Part shown: positions 1 through 5,602 of the stretch, piece after piece
Numbering within the stretch: position 1 is the first letter of the stretch
How the letters are laid out: every line of letters starts with the position of its first letter
Assembly (NCBI GenBank): GCA_038236865.1
Contig: JBBRZI010000036.1
Coordinates: 1-9,115 of the forward strand
Direction: 5' to 3'
From: UBA4729 sp038236865
GTDB taxonomy: Bacteria > Patescibacteriota > Saccharimonadia > Saccharimonadales > UBA4665
DNA: 9,115 nucleotides
Translations under genes and position numbers: made by a program
The notes under the pieces: generated by a model
Told to the model about the DNA's origin: nothing
Database searches by the model: none
The model's input: the letters and a program-made list of their open reading frames with translations, nothing else

Positions 1-419
1 CAATACATATAGATATCGTTACCCGCCACTACTTTGTCGAGATTATAAAATACCGCGGCGCTACTATAGGTAAAGCGGTGACCGGCCAACACGGTGTTAC
101 TGCCTTTGTCGGGTGTGCTCGACTGGGGCAAGTGCCACACGCCCAGTCGCAGGGTATAGAGCGACGCGCCTTCGTGGACGCCTTCTTGCATCGCGAGAGC
201 AGGAATGATTAGGGTATTGTCCTGTGGGGCTGTCGGGCTTGTCGGCTTTGGTGTCGGCGCCGTCGGCTTGGAGGATACGATCGGAGCTTGGTATTTTGAC
301 CACCAGCTGATTGCCGGCAAGAAGGGGGTCAAGACGATATAGATGCCGATAAGTACGACAATAACCGTCAGTAGATTATTGGAACGGCGTAAGGTTAACG
401 CGTTTTTGAAAGTAGTCAT
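1..419 (-). CDS. Class E-like sortase, N-terminal part (cut by window edge)
   Basis: The minus-strand frame opens at ATG 419 and runs off the window after 139 codons without a stop. Seen: a short cytosolic stretch, one hydrophobic segment at about residues 16-37, a Pro/Thr-rich linker at about 45-66, then the start of a sortase beta-barrel. A TVLAGHR motif places the catalytic His at about residue 114, preceded by WHLPQS, as in class D/E sortases (family knowledge). The catalytic TLxTC Cys and the Arg would lie outside the window. Sortases cleave LPxTG-like signals and join surface proteins to the wall. The divergent neighbour at 619 carries LANTG, which fits the LAxTG preference of class E, so this is probably its dedicated enzyme. 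Fold assignment is fairly sure; the class is less so. Confidence 0.82.
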   Translation of the reverse strand, partial: MTTFKNALTLRRSNNLLTVIVVLIGIYIVLTPFLPAISWWSKYQAPIVSSKPTAPTPKPTSPTAPQDNTLIIPALAMQEGVHEGASLYTLRLGVWHLPQSSTPDKGSNTVLAGHRFTYSSAAVFYNLDKVVAGNDIYMY

Positions 420-426
420 GCTATCC

Positions 427-432
427 AGTATG
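427..432 (-). promoter_or_regulatory. Possible -10 element of the sortase gene (leaderless)
   Basis: CATACT on the minus strand ends 7 bases before the sortase ATG, and there is no convincing Shine-Dalgarno sequence. I see no good -35. It is accepted only because the same spacing recurs at other genes in the window. Confidence 0.3.
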
Positions 433-485
433 TCATAAACCAGAATGGCACTGCATCCGTCCGACCATCAGTGTTGTTAATTATA

Positions 486-514
486 TTGTGTAGTATTTAA
501 AGTAGTGATATACT
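486..514 (+). promoter_or_regulatory. Predicted sigma-70-type promoter of the surface protein gene
   Basis: TTGTGT (486-491), a 17-base spacer and TATACT (509-514). This predicts a transcript starting near 521 with a leader of about 98 bases, which contains the hairpin at 547-564 and the Shine-Dalgarno at 604-610. It lies in the 199-base gap between the divergent sortase and surface protein genes. Confidence 0.5.
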
Positions 515-546
515 CTCGCCAAATAAATAGTTTCTTCAGTAACGGA

Positions 547-564
547 AAGCAAACTCATTTGCTT
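547..564 (+). promoter_or_regulatory. Perfect 7-bp inverted repeat in the leader of the surface protein gene
   Basis: AAGCAAA, loop CTCA, TTTGCTT. There is no U-run after it on either strand, so it is not a standard terminator. It could be an RNA stem in the leader or a protein-binding operator shared with the divergent sortase. Role unknown. Confidence 0.35.
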
Positions 565-603
565 GGCTGGACAAACGAATATATACTAACCACCTTTTAA
601 TTC

Positions 604-610
604 AGGGAGG
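604..610 (+). promoter_or_regulatory. Strong Shine-Dalgarno sequence of the surface protein gene
   Basis: AGGGAGG lies 8 bases before ATG 619. It fixes the start and contrasts with the SD-less genes elsewhere in the window. Confidence 0.75.
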
Positions 611-618
611 CCTTTATT

Positions 619-2274
619 ATGAAAAAGGGACTAATTGCATCATTACGAGTCGGGCTCGCGGCATTCGTAATGCTGTTCGCTACGAACTTATTACCAGTCG
701 CCGCAACAGTGTATGCCGACAAAAATCCTAATCCCAATCCACCTGGCAATAACGGGACTTTAAAAGTTCATGAAATTGGTACGCCATCCGGCACTGAAAA
801 TAATGATCCAAAAGTGTGTACCTTTAACTTAGAAGGTTTTGGGTTTGATCCCAGCCAATCAGGCTATATAAATATTGATGTACAAGGTGGCGATGGCCCG
901 GCTGGAGTCAGCACTGGCCCATACAGTTTTGGCCCTACTGATGCCAGCGGTTACGCTGTTTCCCAGGACTTTAATACTGTTGGCGGAACACCCATCGTTA
1001 CTGGCCATTACAAGGCCACCCTATATGGTAAAGATACTGGCGGAAACATAAATCTTACTGATGAAAAAGCTAAGAGCAAGGTGTTTAAAGTCGACTGTGC
1101 TCCAACAGAAGTTACACCAGTTGGTGTAACTTTCATCGATCTTTGTGGCATCGCCAACGACACGTACACCGTATCCTCTACCACTGGCGTCACCTACCAC
1201 TTAGGCACAGCAGCTGGTGCGGTCGTAACGGCGAACACTTACGCTGGAAGCGGAACTGTAACCGTAGTAGCCGTTGCTAATGCAGGCTTTGTTCTGAGTG
1301 CACCATACACTTTCAGTCATACTTTTACGAACGTTGCTTGTGACTCTCATGTAACACCCGGCGCTGTTAGCTTTAACGAAATGTGTGGCATCGCCAACGA
1401 CACGTACACCGTACCCTCTACCACTGGCGTCACCTACCACCTAGGCACCCCAGCTGGCCCAGAAGTAGGTGCTGGTACTTATGGTGGTACTAACACAGTC
1501 ACTGTAGTAGCGGTGGCTAACCCTGGCTTTGTGTCAGACGGCGTCATAAGTTGGACTTATGACTTTACCGATACGCCCTGTCCCTTAATCCCAGTTACTA
1601 CCGGTGAAGTCACCTATGTAGATATTTGTGGTACGGCCGATGACAAATACACTGTCCCAACTACCCCAAATGTCACTTACAAAATTGGCGCCAATGTGGT
1701 TACGGCGGGTACTCAAACAGGTACAGGGACGGTTACCATTACTGCCTATGCAAATGCCGGTTACGAATTAACCGCACCCTACACCTTCACGCACACCTTC
1801 ACGAACGATCCTTGTGATGATAGCGACGTCTCACTCTGCCATGCTACTGGCTCCTCAACCAACAATCCTTATGTACTCATCCCGCACATTTCAGCCGCCG
1901 GTGCATTTAACGGCCACCTCGATGACGGTTCGGGCGGTACGAAAGGCGACCACCAGAACGGCAAGGACATCATTCCTCCATTTGTGTTCCTGGGTCACAC
2001 CTACTCCCAGAACTGGGACGCCGTCGGTATGGCAATATTCCACAACGACTGTGATGTCCTCCCTATCGTCGATGTTTGTCCTAACATTGCCGGACCTCAA
2101 ACCACACTTCCCGAAGGCATGGTTAAAGACGCTGAGGGCAATTGCGTGACACCTCCGGTAGACGTCTGTCCAAACATCAATGGCAACCAAGCCACAATTC
2201 CCGCTGGCATGGTCAAAGATGCCGAAGGTGACTGCGTCACCCCCCCCGGTTGTGGTTACCGATGTTTGCCCTAA
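619..2274 (+). CDS. Secreted repeat-containing surface protein (frame broken before its sorting signal)
   Basis: As read, this encodes 551 residues. Residues 1-33 are a Sec signal peptide (positive start, hydrophobic core, likely cut after VYA). A conserved N-terminal region follows (about 34-160), then three beta-rich repeats of about 80 residues (166-403), each with a CGxAxDxYTV motif and a VTYxxG strand. A Cys/His-rich region follows (about 405-455; CHATG, IPHIS, NGHLDD, GDHQNG, DIIPP). Last come 30-residue repeats of the DVCPNI..P.GMVKDAEG.CVTPP type, each with a Cys pair. The frame then crosses C8 at 2240-2247 and stops 9 codons later. Removing one C joins it to the next frame, giving 638 residues with a third DVCPN repeat and a LANTG anchor. 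Likely a wall-anchored adhesin or S-layer-like protein; ligand unknown. The stop could be a real variant, phase variation, or an assembly error. Confidence 0.85.
   Translation: MKKGLIASLRVGLAAFVMLFATNLLPVAATVYADKNPNPNPPGNNGTLKVHEIGTPSGTENNDPKVCTFNLEGFGFDPSQSGYINIDVQGGDGPAGVSTGPYSFGPTDASGYAVSQDFNTVGGTPIVTGHYKATLYGKDTGGNINLTDEKAKSKVFKVDCAPTEVTPVGVTFIDLCGIANDTYTVSSTTGVTYHLGTAAGAVVTANTYAGSGTVTVVAVANAGFVLSAPYTFSHTFTNVACDSHVTPGAVSFNEMCGIANDTYTVPSTTGVTYHLGTPAGPEVGAGTYGGTNTVTVVAVANPGFVSDGVISWTYDFTDTPCPLIPVTTGEVTYVDICGTADDKYTVPTTPNVTYKIGANVVTAGTQTGTGTVTITAYANAGYELTAPYTFTHTFTNDPCDDSDVSLCHATGSSTNNPYVLIPHISAAGAFNGHLDDGSGGTKGDHQNGKDIIPPFVFLGHTYSQNWDAVGMAIFHNDCDVLPIVDVCPNIAGPQTTLPEGMVKDAEGNCVTPPVDVCPNINGNQATIPAGMVKDAEGDCVTPPGCGYRCLP
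1144..1446 (+). repeat. Near-identical 57-base direct repeat inside the surface protein gene
   Basis: Bases 1144-1200 and 1384-1440 differ at one position (1174 T, 1414 C). They are exactly 240 bases, or 80 codons, apart. A third protein-level copy begins near 1627 but is clearly diverged at the DNA level. The first two therefore look recently duplicated or homogenised. Confidence 0.8.
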
Positions 2275-2344
2275 CATAACGGGTAACCAAGCTTCTGTTC
2301 CCGCCGGCATGGTTCAAGATACCAATGGCAACTGTGTAACTCCT
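2068..2344 (+). repeat. Three tandem repeats of about 30 codons (DVCPNI...GMVKD...CVTP)
   Basis: Copies lie at 2068-2157, 2158-2247 and about 2258-2344. The first two are in the main frame, and the third reads only in the +1 frame after the C8 tract. Each has a Cys after DV and another near the end, which suggests one disulfide per repeat in the mature exported protein. Confidence 0.8.
2240..2247 (+). repeat. C8 homopolymer at the frame junction
   Basis: Eight consecutive C lie at the end of the second DVCPN repeat. With eight, the frame ends at TAA 2272-2274. With seven, CVTPP continues into VVVTDVCPN and on to the LANTG anchor. Tracts of this kind are classic slipped-strand sites and also common sequencing-error sites. 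Confidence 0.85.
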
Positions 2345-2536
2345 GGTCGCGGTGGTGATGTCGGCGAAGTCCTTGGCATCACAACTGTTGCCACGGTTAC
2401 TCCTAAAGTTACTGTAACCACTGCACCTGAACTCGCCAACACCGGCCAGAACTCGATCGTCAATATGATCGTCGGCTTTACCATCGCTGGCATGGCGCTC
2501 GCGACTGCCGGGCTTGCCCGCCGCCAAACTGCCTAG
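2248..2536 (+). CDS. C-terminal part of the surface protein with LANTG cell-wall sorting signal (+1 frame)
   Basis: This frame stays open upstream to an ATG at 2180, but residues before the C8 tract are a shadow of the main frame, so the true coding part starts at the tract. It holds the third DVCPN repeat, a short Gly/Val/Thr-rich stretch, the PELANTG motif at about 2425-2445, a hydrophobic helix, and the tail LARRQTA. That is the textbook order of a sorting signal: pentapeptide, membrane helix, positive tail. Family knowledge says sortase cuts between T and G. No ribosome-binding site is seen for independent translation, and an isolated product would lack a signal peptide. It should be read as the 3' end of the gene starting at 619. 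Confidence 0.8.
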
Positions 2537-2559
2537 GTCTTGCAGGTAATCGTTTTGGC

Positions 2560-2814
2560 TTAGTGCGTTAGCGCGCTGGCCAGAACGATAAAGACTGCCA
2601 CAGCAACTAAGACGTATTCAAGCACGGTTTCTTTGTTGAGATCGTTACGCCGAAAGTGAATGTAGACATTGCCGAGCACGTAGCTAGCGATGAGCAGCGC
2701 CACGATCAGTGCCGGCAGGTCGCGGCGAACGACAATGATCCCCACTATGAGTGCGCTCATGATGATACTGAAGACAGTGTTAATCCACAGTGATTTGCGC
2801 TGCACGGCTTTCAT
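2560..2814 (-). CDS. Small three-helix membrane protein of unknown function
   Basis: 84 residues. Three hydrophobic segments lie at about residues 9-29, 33-53 and 65-82, with Lys/Arg in the first and second connecting regions. I do not recognise a family and see no catalytic motif. Its ATG (2814-2812) overlaps the TGA stop of the CAP protein gene as ATGA, so the two are probably translationally coupled and expressed together. A job alongside the membrane-anchored CAP protein is an inference from this coupling only. The gene converges on the surface protein gene with 23 bases between, and I see no clear terminator there. Confidence 0.7.
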   Translation of the reverse strand: MKAVQRKSLWINTVFSIIMSALIVGIIVVRRDLPALIVALLIASYVLGNVYIHFRRNDLNKETVLEYVLVAVAVFIVLASALTH

Positions 2815-3824
2815 CGAATAACTCCAGTGCTACTGGCAACATTGGCGATCAAGGCCACGAGGAGCAAGCCATATTGGGCGGCAGGGTGGGCGCGCAGCCA
2901 GATATGGCGCCAGCCGCGGCGCTGGGTTCGCCAGACGAGCGTGTGCTTCATGACGTTTACTAAAAAGATGATGCTCAGTATAAACAAGGTCGCATTCTGG
3001 GCCCAATTGCGACTTTCGCGGACCCGGACGGTCTGGTATTCAATATTTCGAGCCGTTTGCGTATTGGGAGTGGCTGGTTGGTTCGTTTTGGGGGTCGTGT
3101 TTTCTGTCGCTGCGACTGCGGGCGTATTGCTCGGTACGGCTGGAACATCAGCTAGCGGTGCATCAGCTGCCACGGGAATAGGCTCCGCAACCGGTGCAGG
3201 AACTGGAGCTGGAGCAACTGGAGCAGGGCTCGCTGCTGCCGCTGCGGCCGGGGCGGCTTGTGCAACTGCTCGCGGCGCGCCATACATGGCAACCACAATA
3301 GTGGTCTGAACGCCTTGTTGCGTCCCGTTGACGGCGGCGATACCAATATCTTGAAAGGCAGTACTTAATATATTATCTCGGTGGGCCGGGCTATTCATCC
3401 AGCCGGTTACCACGCCGTCCGAAGTATTAAAATCTTTGGCTAAGTTCTCTCCCGCTGTCGTGTAATCATAGCCGCTGCTCGAGATGAAGTACCAAGGGCT
3501 GGTGCCATCAGGCGCATAGTGGCTCCAATAGTCTTTGGCGAACATGTCTTGGGCTTTGGCCTGTGCCGCTTGAGTTAATTGATAATTAGTAGTAAGCGCG
3601 CTCAGGCCATTATTAGCACGTTGCTGATTTGTCAGATACACAATTTGGTCGGCACTAATACTCGTTGCATAGCCCAATACTTGGTAGCGGTGCGCCGAGG
3701 TAACGTTATAGGTTAGGTTTACCAGCACAAGCACAGCCACCACGAGCGTCAGAGCAAAAGGGCGCAGGGCATGCGGATGAAAGTTGTTTTGTTTGCTAGC
3801 GACTAGCAATTTTTTTATTTTCAT
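2811..3824 (-). CDS. CAP-domain (SCP/YkwD-like) protein with N- and C-terminal membrane segments
   Basis: 337 residues from ATG 3824; the frame stays open 13 codons further, to ATG 3863. I prefer 3824 because it opens MKIKKLLV, ahead of a hydrophobic segment (about 23-37), and has a TATAGT box 9 bases before it. Neither ATG has a Shine-Dalgarno sequence. The CAP domain spans about 58-182 with LTNQQRANNGL, SHYAPDG (His 102), AGENLA (Glu 126) and SPAHRDNIL (His 148), the usual His/Glu/His cavity residues. A Pro/Ala-rich linker follows (about 185-255), then two C-terminal hydrophobic segments. Bacterial CAP proteins are exported and their activity is mostly unknown. The C-terminal membrane pair after the linker is unusual, as CAP domains are often C-terminal. 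It may hold the domain outside the membrane. Confidence 0.88.
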   Translation of the reverse strand: MKIKKLLVASKQNNFHPHALRPFALTLVVAVLVLVNLTYNVTSAHRYQVLGYATSISADQIVYLTNQQRANNGLSALTTNYQLTQAAQAKAQDMFAKDYWSHYAPDGTSPWYFISSSGYDYTTAGENLAKDFNTSDGVVTGWMNSPAHRDNILSTAFQDIGIAAVNGTQQGVQTTIVVAMYGAPRAVAQAAPAAAAAASPAPVAPAPVPAPVAEPIPVAADAPLADVPAVPSNTPAVAATENTTPKTNQPATPNTQTARNIEYQTVRVRESRNWAQNATLFILSIIFLVNVMKHTLVWRTQRRGWRHIWLRAHPAAQYGLLLVALIANVASSTGVIR

Positions 3825-3833
3825 TACTATATA

Positions 3834-3839
3834 ACTATA
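3834..3839 (-). promoter_or_regulatory. Possible -10 element of the CAP protein gene
   Basis: TATAGT on the minus strand lies 9 bases before ATG 3824 in an A/T-rich stretch, with no Shine-Dalgarno. This predicts a leader of only a few bases. No clear -35 is seen. Confidence 0.4.
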
Positions 3840-3893
3840 CCAAATTGCTTTTGTTTTGAGCATTAAGCGGTGCTTACGGGCACCCAGGATTAG

Positions 3894-4697
3894 CTAGATA
3901 CAGGAGTAGTCGTAGTCGAGTGAGCCGGAGACGTACTGGGTCAGCGTAACGGGGCTGTTGGTCGTAAGAGGGGCTGCCGAGCAGTTCGACTTGGCGGCCG
4001 AGGCCGAGCGGGCACCGGGTATCCAGCTTTGCAGGTTGTTGAGATTGCTGTTTGGACTGACTGGACCGACAATTTGGCCCCATTGGTAACTCGTTGAATA
4101 CAAGCCTACTTTGGCGCCAATACTTCTGAAGTAGGTGGTCATGCCTTCGAGGTCGGCGGCGTTGGCAGTCTTGTTGGTCTCCCAGCTGTTGATTGTCTCG
4201 ACATCGAGCCACCAGGTGTAGGTAGTGGGGTTCGTGACGCCGCGAGTGGCGACATCGTCATAGGCCTTGGCGTAGCCATACATGTAGGCGCAGGCGGCGG
4301 TGTCGCCATGATCACAGGTACCATAGCTGTTAGCCACGGTCGATCCGCCGTAGTCATTGGAACTTGGCCACCACGAGCCAGTTAGCCCGGGGTTGGCCGT
4401 GTTGACATAGAGCGCGACCGTTGGCTGGCCGGTGCCGCCCTTAGACAGCGTTGCCCAAGCCAGCTGAGTCGCCAAGCAAGGGTTAGTGTTGTTGGCGAGG
4501 CCGCCGTTCACACCGACGACGCCAAAGGCTTGACCCTTAGGCAGAGTTTTATTACATTGTGGCCACGAAATGTCATTACCGATCAAACTTGGAGTCGTGG
4601 GTGCTGGCTTGGCCGCAAAAGCTGCGCCGCCGCTAAAAAAAGCGATAGTTAATACGGCCATTAGTAGCGATGAGGTTTTAACGACGAGTTTATTCAT
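3894..4697 (-). CDS. Secreted GH25-like (lysozyme-superfamily) protein
   Basis: 267 residues from ATG 4697. The frame is open 49 codons further upstream, but that stretch runs through the tRNA-His gene and its terminator. ATG 4697 instead begins a clear signal peptide (MNKLVVK, hydrophobic core, AFA cut near residue 28). The mature part starts with IGNDISWPQC (Asp 42), has WWLDVET (Asp 165, Glu 167) in the middle and ends with LTQYVSG..DYDYSC. This order matches the TIM-barrel fold of GH25 muramidases, where an early Asp and a DxE pair line the active site. Six or so Cys suggest disulfides. A peptidoglycan-cutting role is inferred; it could instead be a non-catalytic relative. It is transcribed toward the CAP gene, separated by 69 bases containing only a weak 5-bp hairpin (3869-3884). 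Confidence 0.8.
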   Translation of the reverse strand: MNKLVVKTSSLLMAVLTIAFFSGGAAFAAKPAPTTPSLIGNDISWPQCNKTLPKGQAFGVVGVNGGLANNTNPCLATQLAWATLSKGGTGQPTVALYVNTANPGLTGSWWPSSNDYGGSTVANSYGTCDHGDTAACAYMYGYAKAYDDVATRGVTNPTTYTWWLDVETINSWETNKTANAADLEGMTTYFRSIGAKVGLYSTSYQWGQIVGPVSPNSNLNNLQSWIPGARSASAAKSNCSAAPLTTNSPVTLTQYVSGSLDYDYSCI

Positions 4698-4704
4698 GCC
4701 AACA

Positions 4705-4710
4705 AGTATA
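4705..4710 (-). promoter_or_regulatory. -10 element of the GH25-like gene, leaderless spacing
   Basis: TATACT on the minus strand ends 7 bases before ATG 4697, with no Shine-Dalgarno. Transcription would start at or next to the A of the ATG. This supports the 4697 start over the longer frame. The -35 is poor. Confidence 0.5.
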
Positions 4711-4762
4711 GCACTGGCGTCGATGTATCGATATGGGAAATCACCCCCAGTTTGTATAGGGC

Positions 4763-4801
4763 AAGTAAAAAGGCCAGACCTACTGCCTGACCTATTTACT
4801 T
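4763..4801 (-). terminator. Rho-independent terminator of tRNA-His
   Basis: On the minus strand AAGTAAATAGGTCAG pairs with CTGGCCTTTTTACTT across a 9-base loop: 15 pairing positions with one mismatch and one G-T. A run of five U is built into the 3' arm. It starts at the base after the tRNA CCA end and separates the tRNA from the GH25-like gene. Confidence 0.75.
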
Positions 4802-4879
4802 TGGGGCGAGCGATGGGTCTTGAACCCACGACCTCCGGCTCCACAAGCCAGCGCTCTAACCAACTGAGCTACGCCCGCC
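4802..4879 (-). tRNA. tRNA-His (GTG anticodon)
   Basis: The full cloverleaf can be folded by hand on the minus strand. Acceptor GCGGGCG pairs with CGCTCGC with one G-T. The D arm is GCTC..GAGC. Anticodon stem CTGGC/GCCGG holds loop TTGTGGA, giving anticodon GTG. The T arm is GTGGG-TTCAAGA-CCCAT. An extra 5' G at 4879 pairs with discriminator C, the identity mark of bacterial tRNA-His, and the CCA end is encoded. A promoter lies upstream and a terminator directly follows, so it is a single-gene transcription unit. Confidence 0.97.
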
Positions 4880-4963
4880 ATATCGAAGCAGCTGACACGC
4901 GCTTGAGCCGTGAACGGCAAAAGCTTTGAAACGTGGTCAGGCTTTCTCTTGAGAACAGAGGCG

Positions 4964-4992
4964 ATTATAGGGGAAAACAGGGCATTTTACAA
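4964..4992 (-). promoter_or_regulatory. Promoter of tRNA-His
   Basis: On the minus strand TTGTAA (4992-4987), a 17-base spacer and a consensus TATAAT (4969-4964). The predicted start near 4957 leaves about 78 bases of leader before the tRNA, presumably removed by RNase P. The box overlaps the region just after the cupredoxin gene. Confidence 0.65.
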
Positions 4993-4995
4993 CCA

Positions 4996-5018
4996 AGCAG
5001 CCAAAAAAGCCCGGCTTG
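4996..5018 (-). terminator. Weak terminator candidate after the cupredoxin gene
   Basis: On the minus strand, shortly after the cupredoxin stop, a small AAGC-CGG-GCTT hairpin is followed by T residues. The stem is only 4 bp, so the call is weak, but the position suits. Confidence 0.3.
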
Positions 5019-5023
5019 CTGCC

Positions 5024-5452
5024 TTATTCAGTGACAGTAACGGTGCCAACCATATCCGGGTGGAATGAACAGTGGTAGCGGTAAGTGCCCGCCGTGCTAA
5101 AAGTAAAGGTGTAAGTCTGGCCTTTTGCAAGGCTCGAGCTCTTGGGGCCTGACAGGCTGTCCGTTTCGGTAACGGTGTGGGCGGCGCTGTCATTGTTGGT
5201 CCACGTCACGGTGGTGCCTTTTTTGACCGTTACTGCCGCCGGGCTAAAACTGAAATTAGTAATCGACACCGTATCGACAGCTTGCGGTGCTGTCGCTTTG
5301 GAAGTATCGGTGCTGGTTTTTGCCTGGTTGGTTGCGGTGGATGAATTGGCGCTGCCAGAGCTCGTGCTAGTAGTATTTTTATTTGCCAAGTACATGCCAC
5401 CGCCAATGGCGAGGACTAGGATGACTATGATGATTGGTAGGGCCTTTTTCAT
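5024..5452 (-). CDS. Membrane-anchored type 1 copper protein (cupredoxin, amicyanin/plastocyanin-like)
   Basis: 142 residues. An uncleaved-looking N-terminal helix (about 4-23) is followed by a Ser/Thr/Ala-rich linker (about 26-58) and one cupredoxin domain (60-142). All four type 1 copper ligands are visible: His 92 in AAHTVT, then Cys 128, His 131 and Met 134 in YHCSFHPDM, with the C-x2-H-x2-M spacing of amicyanin. It would face outward and could pass electrons or bind copper; no redox partner is present in the window. It is translated from ATG 5452 with AGGAGA 9 bases upstream. It stands alone: the PAP2 gene upstream ends 150 bases before it. Fold and copper site are confident; the physiological role is open. 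Confidence 0.92.
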   Translation of the reverse strand: MKKALPIIIVILVLAIGGGMYLANKNTTSTSSGSANSSTATNQAKTSTDTSKATAPQAVDTVSITNFSFSPAAVTVKKGTTVTWTNNDSAAHTVTETDSLSGPKSSSLAKGQTYTFTFSTAGTYRYHCSFHPDMVGTVTVTE

Positions 5453-5461
5453 GATGATGAA

Positions 5462-5467
5462 TCTCCT
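5462..5467 (-). promoter_or_regulatory. Shine-Dalgarno sequence of the cupredoxin gene
   Basis: AGGAGA on the minus strand lies 9 bases before ATG 5452. It is one of only two clear ribosome-binding sites in the window. Confidence 0.65.
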
Positions 5468-5532
5468 GGATAGTTAATTTCTCACAATACCTCTAGCCAA
5501 ACGATGCCGGCGCTCAGACAGAAGTTCAATCC

Positions 5533-5561
5533 AATATGCACTAAACCAAATCAGAAATCAA
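5533..5561 (-). promoter_or_regulatory. Tentative promoter of the cupredoxin gene
   Basis: On the minus strand TTGATT (5561-5556), a 17-base spacer and CATATT (5538-5533). This would give a leader of about 75 bases. The gap is A/T-rich, so other matches are possible. Confidence 0.3.
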
Positions 5562-5602
5562 TCGATAATATAACTCATTGTTGAGCTGGTTTGACTGATT
5601 GC

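Noticed and set aside
97..303. 68-residue minus-strand frame
   Set aside because: It lies within the sortase in another frame; the sortase frame has TM, linker and AGHR features.
2180..2247. ATG 2180 as an independent start for the LANTG frame
   Set aside because: No ribosome-binding site, no signal peptide, and codons before the C8 tract match the main frame's repeat instead.
1891..2310. 139-residue minus-strand frame opposite the surface protein
   Set aside because: It is a shadow of the repeat-bearing plus-strand gene, with no start signal or recognisable motif.
1144..2344. CRISPR or mobile-element repeats
   Set aside because: The repeats are codon-phased protein repeats inside one gene; no spacer structure, transposase or terminal inverted repeats are present.
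2827..3309. 160-residue plus-strand frame
   Set aside because: Its Ala/Gly-rich part is the antisense of the Pro/Ala linker of the CAP protein.
3869..3884. GGTGC/GCACC hairpin as terminator of the GH25-like gene
   Set aside because: The stem is only 5 bp and no U-run follows on the minus strand.
4698..4844. 49-residue N-terminal extension of the GH25-like protein
   Set aside because: It is a translation of the tRNA-His gene and its terminator; the signal peptide begins at ATG 4697.
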